From positions 3,100,001-3,164,000 of the forward strand of contig NZ_CP022743.1 of assembly GCF_002257585.1 (NCBI RefSeq): DNA of 64,000 nt. The letters run 5' to 3'. The translations under genes were made by a program, and so were the position numbers. This document shows, one piece after another, positions 53,524 to 62,235 of this stretch (its first letter is position 1; every line of letters starts with the position of its first letter). The notes beneath the pieces were generated by a model. The model saw only the letters and a program-made list of their open reading frames with translations. It searched no databases and was not told the origin of the DNA. Origin of the DNA: Mucilaginibacter xinganensis (lineage in GTDB: Bacteria; Bacteroidota; Bacteroidia; Sphingobacteriales; Sphingobacteriaceae).

Positions 53524-54201
53524 TTAGAATTTTCTTGATGATTCTACCTTACCGTCTAAAAGGTTAATAATTCTCGAGCCGTATTCCGCATTTTTTTCTG
53601 AATGCGTTACCTGTATAATGGTTACACCATCCTCTTTATTAAGCTTACGAAACAACTCCATTATTTCTTCTCCCTGTTTTGAGTTCAGGTTACCTGTAGG
53701 CTCATCAGCAAGTAACAATTTAGGTTTGGCTATCAATGCGCGGGCTATCCCTACCAATTGCTGTTGTCCGCCAGATAACTGCGCCGGGAAAAGGTCTTTC
53801 TTTCCAACAATTTGAAAGCGGTCAAGCATGTCGGCTACCATAGCTTTTCTCTCAACTCCTTTAAAGTCTTGGTAAATCAACGGTGTTTCGATGTTTTCAT
53901 AAACGGTAAGTTCGTCAATAAGGTGATATGCCTGGAAAACGAAGCCGATGTATTGCTTATATAACGCCGAACGTTGTTTGTCTTTAAGCTGATGCACCGC
54001 GTTACCCGCAAAATAGTGGTATCCTTCAGAAGGCTCGTCAAGCATCCCAATAACATTTAGCAAGGTTGATTTTCCTGAACCTGACGGCCCCATTATGGAG
54101 ACAAATTCACCTTCATCTACCTCAAGGTTAATATCATTTAATACAAAATTTTTGTTGCCGCCTACCTGGTAGTACTTTGAAATATGCTGAAGTGATAACA
54201 T
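53524..54201 (-). CDS. ABC transporter ATPase, MacB/LolD-type
   Basis: A 225-residue ABC ATPase with Walker A GPSGSGKST near 39-47, Q-loop YIGFVFQAYHL, signature LSGGQQQLVGIARAL, Walker B LLLADEPTGNLN and H-loop IQVTHSEKNAEY. LADEPTGNLNSKQGEEIM is typical of the MacB/LolD/FtsE group that drives FtsX-type permeases by mechanotransmission. It is the only ATPase among four such permease genes, so it may serve several. The gap of 242 bp upstream suggests it may also have its own promoter. Confidence 0.9.
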   Translation of the reverse strand: MLSLQHISKYYQVGGNKNFVLNDINLEVDEGEFVSIMGPSGSGKSTLLNVIGMLDEPSEGYHYFAGNAVHQLKDKQRSALYKQYIGFVFQAYHLIDELTVYENIETPLIYQDFKGVERKAMVADMLDRFQIVGKKDLFPAQLSGGQQQLVGIARALIAKPKLLLADEPTGNLNSKQGEEIMELFRKLNKEDGVTIIQVTHSEKNAEYGSRIINLLDGKVESSRKF

Positions 54202-54384
54202 TTGTTATAAATTATTAAGTTAGTTATTTGATGAATTACGAGGCGCTAATTTATTAAATAAGTATTTGAAACGATTATAGCTTTCCCGCATTCCGGCACA
54301 TCAGTATCAATAACATACCAAAGTTTTAAACTACTATAAATCAATATATTATAAAACAAACCTCAGGAAAAAACTGTTCGCTTA

Positions 54385-54400
54385 TGTAACATGTGGCGTA
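54385..54400. promoter_or_regulatory. Imperfect relative of the 56964 palindrome, upstream of the ATPase gene
   Basis: TGTAACATGTGGCGTA shares AACATGT and CGTA with the perfect palindrome at 56964-56979. It lies in the 242-bp gap upstream of the ATPase gene. The match is partial. Confidence 0.25.
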
Positions 54401-54443
54401 CGGTTATGATACAAGTTATTTAAGTTAACCGGAGATAGCAGCA

Positions 54444-56876
54444 TCATTCGGAGCGCATGCTTGTTACCGGATTTGCCAATGCAGCCTTTACAGCCTTGTA
54501 GCCTACGGTTATCCATGCCAATATAATTGAGGATAGTACCGCCAATACAAAAACATCTGCACTTATATTAATCCGGTAAACAAAACTTTGAAGCCAGCCG
54601 GACATAAGATACCATGACACAGGCATAGCTATCAAAAACGAAATTCCAATAAGGATCATAAACTCTTTTGAAAACAAAAAGACGATACTTTTTACTGAAG
54701 CGCCCAGCACTTTACGTACGCCCACCTCTTTAGTGCGCTGCACTACCATGAATGACACCAGCCCATACAAGCCAAGGCAGGAAATAAACACGGCTATACC
54801 CGCAAATATTTTATAAACCAATGCCAGTTGATTTTCCTGCTTATAAAATTGCGCAATATTTTCATCAAGAAAAAAACCGTTGTACGCGTACTCCGGGTAC
54901 ATATTTTCCCATTGTTTTTGGAGCAGGGCAACCGTAGCTGTCAGGTTCTTTGTTTCTATCTTGATAGCGACCTGCGATTCCAATTTTTTGTTGGGAGAAA
55001 TAACTATTGGTTTAACCGCTTCCCTTAACGAGTTAGTTTTAAAGTCTTTAACAACACCAACAATTGGGCACCAAAAAGCTTTATTGCCACCTATCCTCAC
55101 CGTTTTACCAATTGCATCTTCTGCGCGCCTTATTCCAAGTTTGTTAATAAAAGTTTCGTTTACCACTACCTGCCTTGCAGTGTCGCTAACATCATAACCT
55201 TTGCCGGCTACAAAACGGAGTCCGTAGGTTTTAAAGTAATCCGCATCGCCGTACTTTAAAAATGTGGTGATTCCGTTCTCCTTTGTTGAATGATCAAAGT
55301 AAAAATTTGTTCCCCAGTTATTTTCAGAAGATGGCGCATCCGAATCAAAACTTACAGACTTAACGGCAGCGTTTTGCATAAGCTGTTGTTTAAAAGGTTC
55401 TATCTTATGCAGGCTGATGCTGTCTGTATAACCAGGAATTATTAAAACCGCACTTTTGTTAAAACCAAGGTCGGCCTCATTAACAAAGTTCATTTGTTTT
55501 ATGGCAATAATGGTACCTATTATCAGCAATTGCGAAATCCCAAATTGCATAATTACAAGTCCTCTGCGCAACGGGATTCCCCCTATTGAAGCGGCTGTTA
55601 TCTTGTTTTTGAGCGCCAGTACAGGCTTAAAGCCCGACACCACCATTGCCGGATAAAGCCCTGATAATAAAATAACAACACAGGTTATCAAAAAAAGAAA
55701 CAACACACTTCCGGTTGTGAGCAGGCTGATACTGTCGGGTACGCTGGCTATATTGCTGAGATATGGTAAAGCAAGCTTGGCTATAACTATTGCTAGCAGC
55801 ACCGAACCGGCTACAATGATGGTTGTCTCGCCCATAACCTGGCTGATCAGTTGTGCCCTGCTGCTTCCAAGCACTTTGCGGATCCCAACTTCCTTTGAGC
55901 GGCCAACGGATTGCGCTGTAGACAAGTTAATGAAATTGATAGATGCCATAAGAATGATTAATACGGCAATGAACGACAATGTGCGCAAGGTGGCCTTTGT
56001 GGTCATGTGGTCGCCAATAGTATTTCCAAAGCGCGTATCAAAATGCAAATCACCTAAAGGTTGTAAAAAGTTAATCCTGCTTGTTCTGCCTTTATCGCCC
56101 GAATGTTTATGGTTAAACGTTTTGAGCTGCTCATTTACACGTGCAAATGATTCATTTGCGGGTAGTTCCATAAATACCTGGTGGTTACTGCTCACAGCGT
56201 GCCAGTCGTTAATGTAGCCGTATTCGTTGGGGTGTTGTTTCCAGGTAATAAATGACACTAAAATTTTAAGCGGAAAATCACTGTTGGGCTGTGCATCTTC
56301 AATTACTCCGGCAATTTTTAAATTAAGCAAATTATCCATTTTCAATAACTTGCCGGCAGCATTTTTCCAATCGCCAAAATATTTGGTAGCAGTGCTTTTA
56401 TCAATTACCGCCATATTAGGTTCAGCCAATACTTTTTTATCACCTGTTAACCAGGTAGCATTAAAAATGTCAAAAAACTGTGGCTCCATGAACATCACAC
56501 CGAGGTTTTCGGTGAATTTTTTGTCGCCTGCACCACCGTTTGCCGTGCCGTTTTCAAGTACGGTGATCTGGCTTCCGTAGCTTGTATTAATCGCCGCCAC
56601 TTTTGCCTGTGGGAAATCAAGTCTTAATGCATCGGTAGAGGGAATTGGAATACCCGGATTATAAGAAAAGTCGGCTTCTCTTTTCTCCTGGGTTACAACA
56701 TGGTAAATATTCTTAAAATTGGGCCTGAAAGTGTCGAAGCTAAGTTCGTACTCTACAACAACATATATCAATAAGCAGGCTGCAATACCAACGGTTAAAC
56801 CCGAAACGTTTATGGCTGCATACCCTTTGTGGTGGACTATATTGCGCCATGCGATTTTGAAATAATTTTTTAACAT
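54444..56876 (-). CDS. FtsX/MacB-type ABC permease, large two-half form (A)
   Basis: An 810-residue permease with an N-terminal helix (FKIAWRNIVHHKGYAAINVSG), then a MacB-like periplasmic core (about 45-260). An FtsX core with three helices follows (VGIRKVLGSSRAQLISQVMG), then a second periplasmic core and a second FtsX core (EVGVRKVLGASVKSIVFLFS). It ends with the NPVTSMRSE tail found in all four permeases here. The upstream ATG 56930 adds 18 residues with no family match; MLKNYFKIAWRN from 56876 is the normal start. Such proteins act as efflux or envelope-stress permeases with a MacB-type ATPase, here the gene at 53524. Confidence 0.88.
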   Translation of the reverse strand: MLKNYFKIAWRNIVHHKGYAAINVSGLTVGIAACLLIYVVVEYELSFDTFRPNFKNIYHVVTQEKREADFSYNPGIPIPSTDALRLDFPQAKVAAINTSYGSQITVLENGTANGGAGDKKFTENLGVMFMEPQFFDIFNATWLTGDKKVLAEPNMAVIDKSTATKYFGDWKNAAGKLLKMDNLLNLKIAGVIEDAQPNSDFPLKILVSFITWKQHPNEYGYINDWHAVSSNHQVFMELPANESFARVNEQLKTFNHKHSGDKGRTSRINFLQPLGDLHFDTRFGNTIGDHMTTKATLRTLSFIAVLIILMASINFINLSTAQSVGRSKEVGIRKVLGSSRAQLISQVMGETTIIVAGSVLLAIVIAKLALPYLSNIASVPDSISLLTTGSVLFLFLITCVVILLSGLYPAMVVSGFKPVLALKNKITAASIGGIPLRRGLVIMQFGISQLLIIGTIIAIKQMNFVNEADLGFNKSAVLIIPGYTDSISLHKIEPFKQQLMQNAAVKSVSFDSDAPSSENNWGTNFYFDHSTKENGITTFLKYGDADYFKTYGLRFVAGKGYDVSDTARQVVVNETFINKLGIRRAEDAIGKTVRIGGNKAFWCPIVGVVKDFKTNSLREAVKPIVISPNKKLESQVAIKIETKNLTATVALLQKQWENMYPEYAYNGFFLDENIAQFYKQENQLALVYKIFAGIAVFISCLGLYGLVSFMVVQRTKEVGVRKVLGASVKSIVFLFSKEFMILIGISFLIAMPVSWYLMSGWLQSFVYRINISADVFVLAVLSSIILAWITVGYKAVKAALANPVTSMRSE

Positions 56877-56963
56877 AATCAAATTCTTATAACACCATAC
56901 ACTTAAAACATATACCATTTTTTTAAACACCTAATAATAAGCATTTTATGTGCTATTTAATTA

Positions 56964-56979
56964 TACGAACATGTTCGTA
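56964..56979. promoter_or_regulatory. 16-bp perfect palindrome, candidate operator
   Basis: TACGAACATGTTCGTA is its own reverse complement and lies 88 bp upstream of the permease A start. It sits between a likely terminator of permease B and permease A. It has the shape of a repressor or response-regulator site. No cognate regulator gene is in the window. Confidence 0.5.
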
Positions 56980-57049
56980 ATTGTAACACCCGCTGTTCGA
57001 TATTGATACAGTTCTGCTAAAGGTTGAATACAGAGAAGTTAAAAACAAA

Positions 57050-57087
57050 AATGCCCCAAACTCAGCGAAATCCAAGATCAGGGCATT
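57050..57087 (-). terminator. Probable terminator after permease B
   Basis: On the minus strand AATGCCC pairs with GGGCATT around a 24-nt loop and is followed by TTTGTTTTT. It lies about 30 bp beyond the permease B stop. Confidence 0.55.
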
Positions 57088-57115
57088 ATAAATAATGTGT
57101 GGTCTCCGATCAGGT

Positions 57116-59620
57116 CTATTCGCTCCGGAGGCTGTCAACAGGATTACCTTTTGCGGCTTTTAAAGTGTGGTAGCTAACCGCTGCAACTGCTGTGAGCATA
57201 GCGATAATTCCAGCAGTTGTAAATAATGCCCAGTCGGGGTTTATCCGATAGGCAAAATTATCCAGCCACTGATGTACCAGGTAAAAGGCTATTGGCGCTG
57301 CAACTATAAATGATAACGTTGCTAATATTAATGTACCGCGATTTAACAAAAGAAATAAATTACCTACCGATGCCCCCAATACTTTACGGATACCAATTTC
57401 CTTGGTACGGTTAAGCGTTGTAAGTCCGGAAAGGCCAAACAGCCCAAGACAGGCAATAATTATTGCGAGTACGCACGATGTGGTGATTGTTGTCATCCAT
57501 CGCAGATAGGCTTCGTAACTCTTCGCAACCTCGTCGTCCATAAATGTATAGCTGAAAGGCAAATTCCCTGTGAGTTGGTTCCAGGTATTCTTTATTTTAT
57601 TCATGGCTTTTGGAATATTCTGCCCGGCCCTGATCTTTAACCAGAACACTCTCGTATTGTTAGCATTTATAAAATGGTATGCAGGAGCAATTTTTTGAGT
57701 AAGGTCATCCATGTGATAGTCCTGACATACACCAACAATAACTCCGCCCATGTCCTGATTAATTACATCAAGCTGCGGCCTACCCAACATGTTGTATAAA
57801 GTTTGGTTCACTATTACATTACGAAGGGCGAGGCTGGCCTTTTGATTTTTCTGCAGGTCCGGAATGCTCATTCTAATGCTGTCACTACTGATTTCCTTTT
57901 CAAATGATCGCCCTTTTACTATAGGTATTTTATTAAATGAAAAATAATTGTAATCAACATTCAGGGCACGCAGCATTGTTTTTTGGCCGTTTATAAGAAA
58001 GCCGTTGCTATCTCCTCCGCTAAAGGAAAACGAAGTGCTCGTCATGCCCTGCATTGAGGGGTCTATTGTGGTAAAATGATAAAGCTGGTTTTTTAATGCG
58101 ATGGTCTTTTGTTTGTCAGACCATTGGAAAGGCGATTGAAGGATCACCACCTGGTCTTTATCAAAGCCCATGCTGGTCGTATTTATGTAACGAATCTGCC
58201 TGTTCATAACTAACGACGATATGATTAAAATAACGCAAATACTAAATTGCACAACCACAAGGCCTTTTGACAAAACAGGATTTAGTTTAAAGGCAGAAAA
58301 ACTTCGCAACACATTAAGTGGTTTGAGGCCGGACATAGCAAATGCAGGATAAACACCGGCTACCAGGCCCAGTACAATTGCCAAAATGAACAGTAACGAT
58401 AATATTTCACCTGATGAGAAATACGATAATTGCAAAGCAGTCCCGGTTAACTGGCTAAAGAATGGCAAACAAACTGTCGCTATCAGTAACCCCACAATTA
58501 CGGATACAAACGCTAATAGCTGTGTTTCAACATAATATTGCAACACAATCTGAATCCTTGCTGCTCCGATAGTTTTTCTAACACCAACATCCTGTGACCG
58601 GGAAACAGTACTGGTAAGCGTAAGTAATATATAGTTTAAACAGGCAATAAAAAGAATAATTGCGGTTAGGCATACCAACTGATAGATATTCTTCAGGTCG
58701 GTATAATGCCCCCAGGGGCCGCTCTGGTTATAGTGGGCATCGGCAAACGACCTTAAAAATAGATGGGTATCCGGCACTTTATTTTTACTGTCTCGTTTTT
58801 GGGCCTCTTTAACTTGCTCTTTAAAATAAGTCATGGCAAATGCATCCAGTTTCTGCCGGAATTTATTAACGTTAGTGCCTGCCCTTAACTTCAAAACCAG
58901 CGGTTCGCTGTAGGTGTTAAGGCCATTGGCTATCCTTTCGTTATAATCGGGGTCCGACTTCATAGGGATTACCATATCAAATTGAAGGCTCGAATTGGCC
59001 GGAAAGTTTTTGGCGACCGCACCAATCGTAAAAAGTACTTTATTTTCATTGGGAAATGAGATGACCTTACCAACCGGATTTTGTTTACCAAAATATTTTT
59101 CAGCCAAACGTTCACTAATAACTATGGTATTTTGAGTGGACAACGCCGTTGCGGGATCTCCAATTAACAGGGGAAAATTAAAGACTTTAAAAAAAGAATC
59201 ATCAGCGTATACGATATTACCCTTTTCACTAAAATATTGATTACCAGTGCGAACAAGTTCCTCATAAACAGGCATTAACCGGATAGCTGCTTCGATATCG
59301 GGAAAGGTCCTTTTAAGATCAATTGCTAAAACAGGAGGTGTTACTATCATATTCTTTTCTTCAGCATCCTTCATCATAAATGAAAAAAAGTTTTTCTTTG
59401 GTTTTTCGTCTAACATACCTGTATTAAACGCAGTCTCTTCCACCCTGAACAATTGTGCCTGGTCCTGGTGAAACCTGTCGAACGATTGTTCGTTTTTAAC
59501 GTAAAGGTAAACCAGGATACAAAATGCACTGGCAACGCTTAATCCAACAACGTTAATAACGCTGTACAATTTATTCCTGAAAATATTACGGACGGCAAGT
59601 TTTAGGTTAGTCTTTAACAT
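57116..59620 (-). CDS. FtsX/MacB-type ABC permease, large two-half form (B)
   Basis: An 834-residue permease with the same layout as its neighbours: first helix after LAVRNIFRNKLYSVINVVG, MacB-like periplasmic core, FtsX core with DVGVRKTIGAARIQIVLQYY, a second core with EIGIRKVLGASVGNLFLLLN, and a final NPVDSLRSE. It is the most divergent of the four, with a longer first periplasmic core that includes KDAEEKNMIVTPPVLAIDL. It lies 55 bp after permease C and ends before a likely terminator, so B, C and D may form one transcript separate from A, ATPase and TolC. Confidence 0.87.
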   Translation of the reverse strand: MLKTNLKLAVRNIFRNKLYSVINVVGLSVASAFCILVYLYVKNEQSFDRFHQDQAQLFRVEETAFNTGMLDEKPKKNFFSFMMKDAEEKNMIVTPPVLAIDLKRTFPDIEAAIRLMPVYEELVRTGNQYFSEKGNIVYADDSFFKVFNFPLLIGDPATALSTQNTIVISERLAEKYFGKQNPVGKVISFPNENKVLFTIGAVAKNFPANSSLQFDMVIPMKSDPDYNERIANGLNTYSEPLVLKLRAGTNVNKFRQKLDAFAMTYFKEQVKEAQKRDSKNKVPDTHLFLRSFADAHYNQSGPWGHYTDLKNIYQLVCLTAIILFIACLNYILLTLTSTVSRSQDVGVRKTIGAARIQIVLQYYVETQLLAFVSVIVGLLIATVCLPFFSQLTGTALQLSYFSSGEILSLLFILAIVLGLVAGVYPAFAMSGLKPLNVLRSFSAFKLNPVLSKGLVVVQFSICVILIISSLVMNRQIRYINTTSMGFDKDQVVILQSPFQWSDKQKTIALKNQLYHFTTIDPSMQGMTSTSFSFSGGDSNGFLINGQKTMLRALNVDYNYFSFNKIPIVKGRSFEKEISSDSIRMSIPDLQKNQKASLALRNVIVNQTLYNMLGRPQLDVINQDMGGVIVGVCQDYHMDDLTQKIAPAYHFINANNTRVFWLKIRAGQNIPKAMNKIKNTWNQLTGNLPFSYTFMDDEVAKSYEAYLRWMTTITTSCVLAIIIACLGLFGLSGLTTLNRTKEIGIRKVLGASVGNLFLLLNRGTLILATLSFIVAAPIAFYLVHQWLDNFAYRINPDWALFTTAGIIAMLTAVAAVSYHTLKAAKGNPVDSLRSE

Positions 59621-59675
59621 GTTATTTGTTAATTAATTATTTGTGTTGGTTTGGAAACTTTAAACTATTGCTCAA

Positions 59676-62129
59676 TTACTCGGAACGCAGGCTTTTAACC
59701 GGGTTTGCAATGGCTGCCTTAACCGTTTGAAAGCTTGAAGTAAATACGGCTGCAAGCAGCATTCCGGCGCCGCTTAAGGCAAAAATCCACCAGCTTATCG
59801 TAGTGCGGTCAGCAAAATTTCGCATCCATTGGTTTATGGCATACCACGCTACCGGAGTGATTAAAACAAAGGCCAATAGGATAAGCCATACCAATTCAGT
59901 TGACAACAAGGCTACAATTTGAGTTACTGAAGCTCCAAGTACCTTACGTACACCTATTTCTTTTGTGCGCTGATTGGAGGTGTATATGGCTAAACCCAGC
60001 AAACCAAGGCAGCTTATAAAAATACACAAACCCGTAGCCCAAGCCAGCAGGGTTGAGAATTTCTGCTCTGCATCATAAAGCTTTGCTATAGTTTCGTCAA
60101 AAAAGGTCGATTCAAAATCAATTCCAGGGTAAACTTCATTCCAGGCCTTTTGGATGCTAGCTATGCCTTTTTTCCAGTCATTACCATTATCTGTCTGCGG
60201 TTTTAAGGCGATATGTAACGTGTTGAAATTCCACTTATAATCAGGATATATAGACATCGGTTTAATTGGTGCATGCAACGAGCCCTGGTGAAAATCGCCG
60301 ATAACACCAACGACCTGCATTTTTTGTTTCTCGTTGAAATCAATAAATTTCCCCAGGGCCTGTTGCGGTGTTTTAAACCCTAAAAACTGCGTGTAGGTTT
60401 GATTGATTAGTATCCCGGTAGCAGAATCACTCAATTGGATATTTCTGCCAGCAAGCAATTTAATTTTATAAACCTTAATATAATTTTCGTCACCTGATTT
60501 TGTTTGTAACTCGCTTTTTATTTCCTTTTTTCCGTCCCTATAGGTAACGTTCCTTGAATTCCATCCATTTGATGATGGTATATCCCCTCCAAGGGCTGTC
60601 AGCTCAACCTGCGGAATACTACGAACCTTATCTAAAAACACCATTTTATTTCCTGGATTCTTGTCATTCCATGGGGTATTAATATAAATTATAGCCTCCT
60701 TTTTAAACCCGAGGTCTTTATGAAGAGCGTAGTAGATCTGTTTGCTCACCATTATGGTTGCCATTATAAAAAACTGGGCTATCATAAACTGCGTCACTGT
60801 TAATGCTTTGCGCATCCAAGCATTACGTGTTTTACTTTTGCCACCCACAGCCTGATTTTTCAGTACCTGTACTGGTTTATATGCTGACAAAACGATCGCC
60901 GGATAAAAGCCGGACAGAAGGCTAACAACTATAGCCAGCAAAATTAAAAACACACTAATATGCGGCTGGTGGATAAAATCCACTTTTAGTCCGGAGGGCA
61001 TAAAACCGGCAAAAACCTTTAATATAACAGGTATCATTGCCGCAGCTAGCATTATAGCAAACACTGTGATTAAAAATGTTTCGCTAAGGTATTGGCCAAT
61101 TAACTGGCTGCGGGTGCTGCCCAGAGTTTTCCGGATACCAATTTCTTTTGCCCTTTGTGACCCTTGTGCTGTAGTAAGGTTAATAAAATTAATGCACCCC
61201 AATAATAACAAAAAGGCCGCTATTGTAATTAAACCATATAAACTGTCCCTACTTACTATCGGTATATCATAATTGTAATACCGATCATTAAAATGCATGT
61301 CAGCAAGTGGTTGTAACATAAAAGCCTGGGTCGTTCCTTTATTTTCCGGTTTTGGCGGGTGATGTTTTTTTAAAAGCGCATTTAATTGTTTTTCAATATG
61401 TTGCACAGAGGTGCCTTTAGCAAGCTTTATAAAAAGCTGTGAGTTTGATGATGTACTTCCCCAATCCTGCTGATCCGGATTCGAGTCCTTATTCAGTTTA
61501 AGTGTAGCAAGCGATACAAAATCATGAAAGGTAAAATCCGTATTTTCCTTAAAGCCTTCTATAATCCCGGTAACGGTAGTTTTAATGGTATCTTCATAAA
61601 TAATCTCTTTACCCAATACTTGTTCAATTGCGAGTTTAGGAAAATATTTTTTAGCCTGGTCAAGGGAAAGAACAACCTGGTGGGCGTTGTTTAACGAATT
61701 TTGTGCCGACCCGGCCAGCCATTTGTATTTAAATAAATTAAAGTAAGATTGGTCGGCATAAATACAACCATTCTCGCCTTTAAATTTTATCGTAGCCTTT
61801 GCACCGTTTGGAATTAAAACCTGCCCGCCGAAAGTTTTAAACGGTGCAGATTCCTCAATGCCCGTAACCTCGTTTTTTACACCCAGAGCCAGCGGCCCCG
61901 TAACACCGCTATTGTAATTTGGCGATCCGTTAAAGGTATAATTAGTTACAACACGGTAAATCCTTTCGCCATTTTCATGGAATTTATCAAAAGTCAAATC
62001 ATAATGTACGATTAGGTATATCACCAGCGATGCGCTTATCCCTATTGATAAACCAATCACATTAATTACCGTAAATAATTTATGCTGCCTGAAGCTTCGG
62101 AAAGCGATCTTAAAATAATTTCCAATCAT
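59676..62129 (-). CDS. FtsX/MacB-type ABC permease, large two-half form (C)
   Basis: An 817-residue permease: FKIAFRSFRQHKLFTVINVI at the N-terminus, a first periplasmic core (about 45-270), FtsX core EIGIRKTLGSTRSQLIGQYL, a second core and FtsX core EIGVRKVLGASVTQIVALLS, then NPVKSLRSE. It is closely related to permease D over its whole length. The last 127 bp before the common tail (59691-59817) differ from D at only 3 positions, unlike the rest. Substrate is unknown; the family exports macrolides, peptides or lipoproteins, or senses antimicrobial peptides. Confidence 0.88.
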   Translation of the reverse strand: MIGNYFKIAFRSFRQHKLFTVINVIGLSIGISASLVIYLIVHYDLTFDKFHENGERIYRVVTNYTFNGSPNYNSGVTGPLALGVKNEVTGIEESAPFKTFGGQVLIPNGAKATIKFKGENGCIYADQSYFNLFKYKWLAGSAQNSLNNAHQVVLSLDQAKKYFPKLAIEQVLGKEIIYEDTIKTTVTGIIEGFKENTDFTFHDFVSLATLKLNKDSNPDQQDWGSTSSNSQLFIKLAKGTSVQHIEKQLNALLKKHHPPKPENKGTTQAFMLQPLADMHFNDRYYNYDIPIVSRDSLYGLITIAAFLLLLGCINFINLTTAQGSQRAKEIGIRKTLGSTRSQLIGQYLSETFLITVFAIMLAAAMIPVILKVFAGFMPSGLKVDFIHQPHISVFLILLAIVVSLLSGFYPAIVLSAYKPVQVLKNQAVGGKSKTRNAWMRKALTVTQFMIAQFFIMATIMVSKQIYYALHKDLGFKKEAIIYINTPWNDKNPGNKMVFLDKVRSIPQVELTALGGDIPSSNGWNSRNVTYRDGKKEIKSELQTKSGDENYIKVYKIKLLAGRNIQLSDSATGILINQTYTQFLGFKTPQQALGKFIDFNEKQKMQVVGVIGDFHQGSLHAPIKPMSIYPDYKWNFNTLHIALKPQTDNGNDWKKGIASIQKAWNEVYPGIDFESTFFDETIAKLYDAEQKFSTLLAWATGLCIFISCLGLLGLAIYTSNQRTKEIGVRKVLGASVTQIVALLSTELVWLILLAFVLITPVAWYAINQWMRNFADRTTISWWIFALSGAGMLLAAVFTSSFQTVKAAIANPVKSLRSE

Positions 62130-62235
62130 TATGAGGTTGAATTATAAATATATTTTTCTTGTTATTAATGTGGTTGCAAGCTTTTATTTCTCTATGTTAA
62201 AGTAATACCCATTTCTTCGACAACTAAAACTGCTA

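Noticed and set aside
55717..56217. 166-codon plus-strand open frame inside permease A
   Set aside because: Antisense shadow of conserved permease codons; no start context or recognisable protein.
56877..56930. Upstream ATG at 56930 as start of permease A
   Set aside because: It adds 18 residues unlike the paralogues; MLKNYFKIAWRN matches their N-termini.
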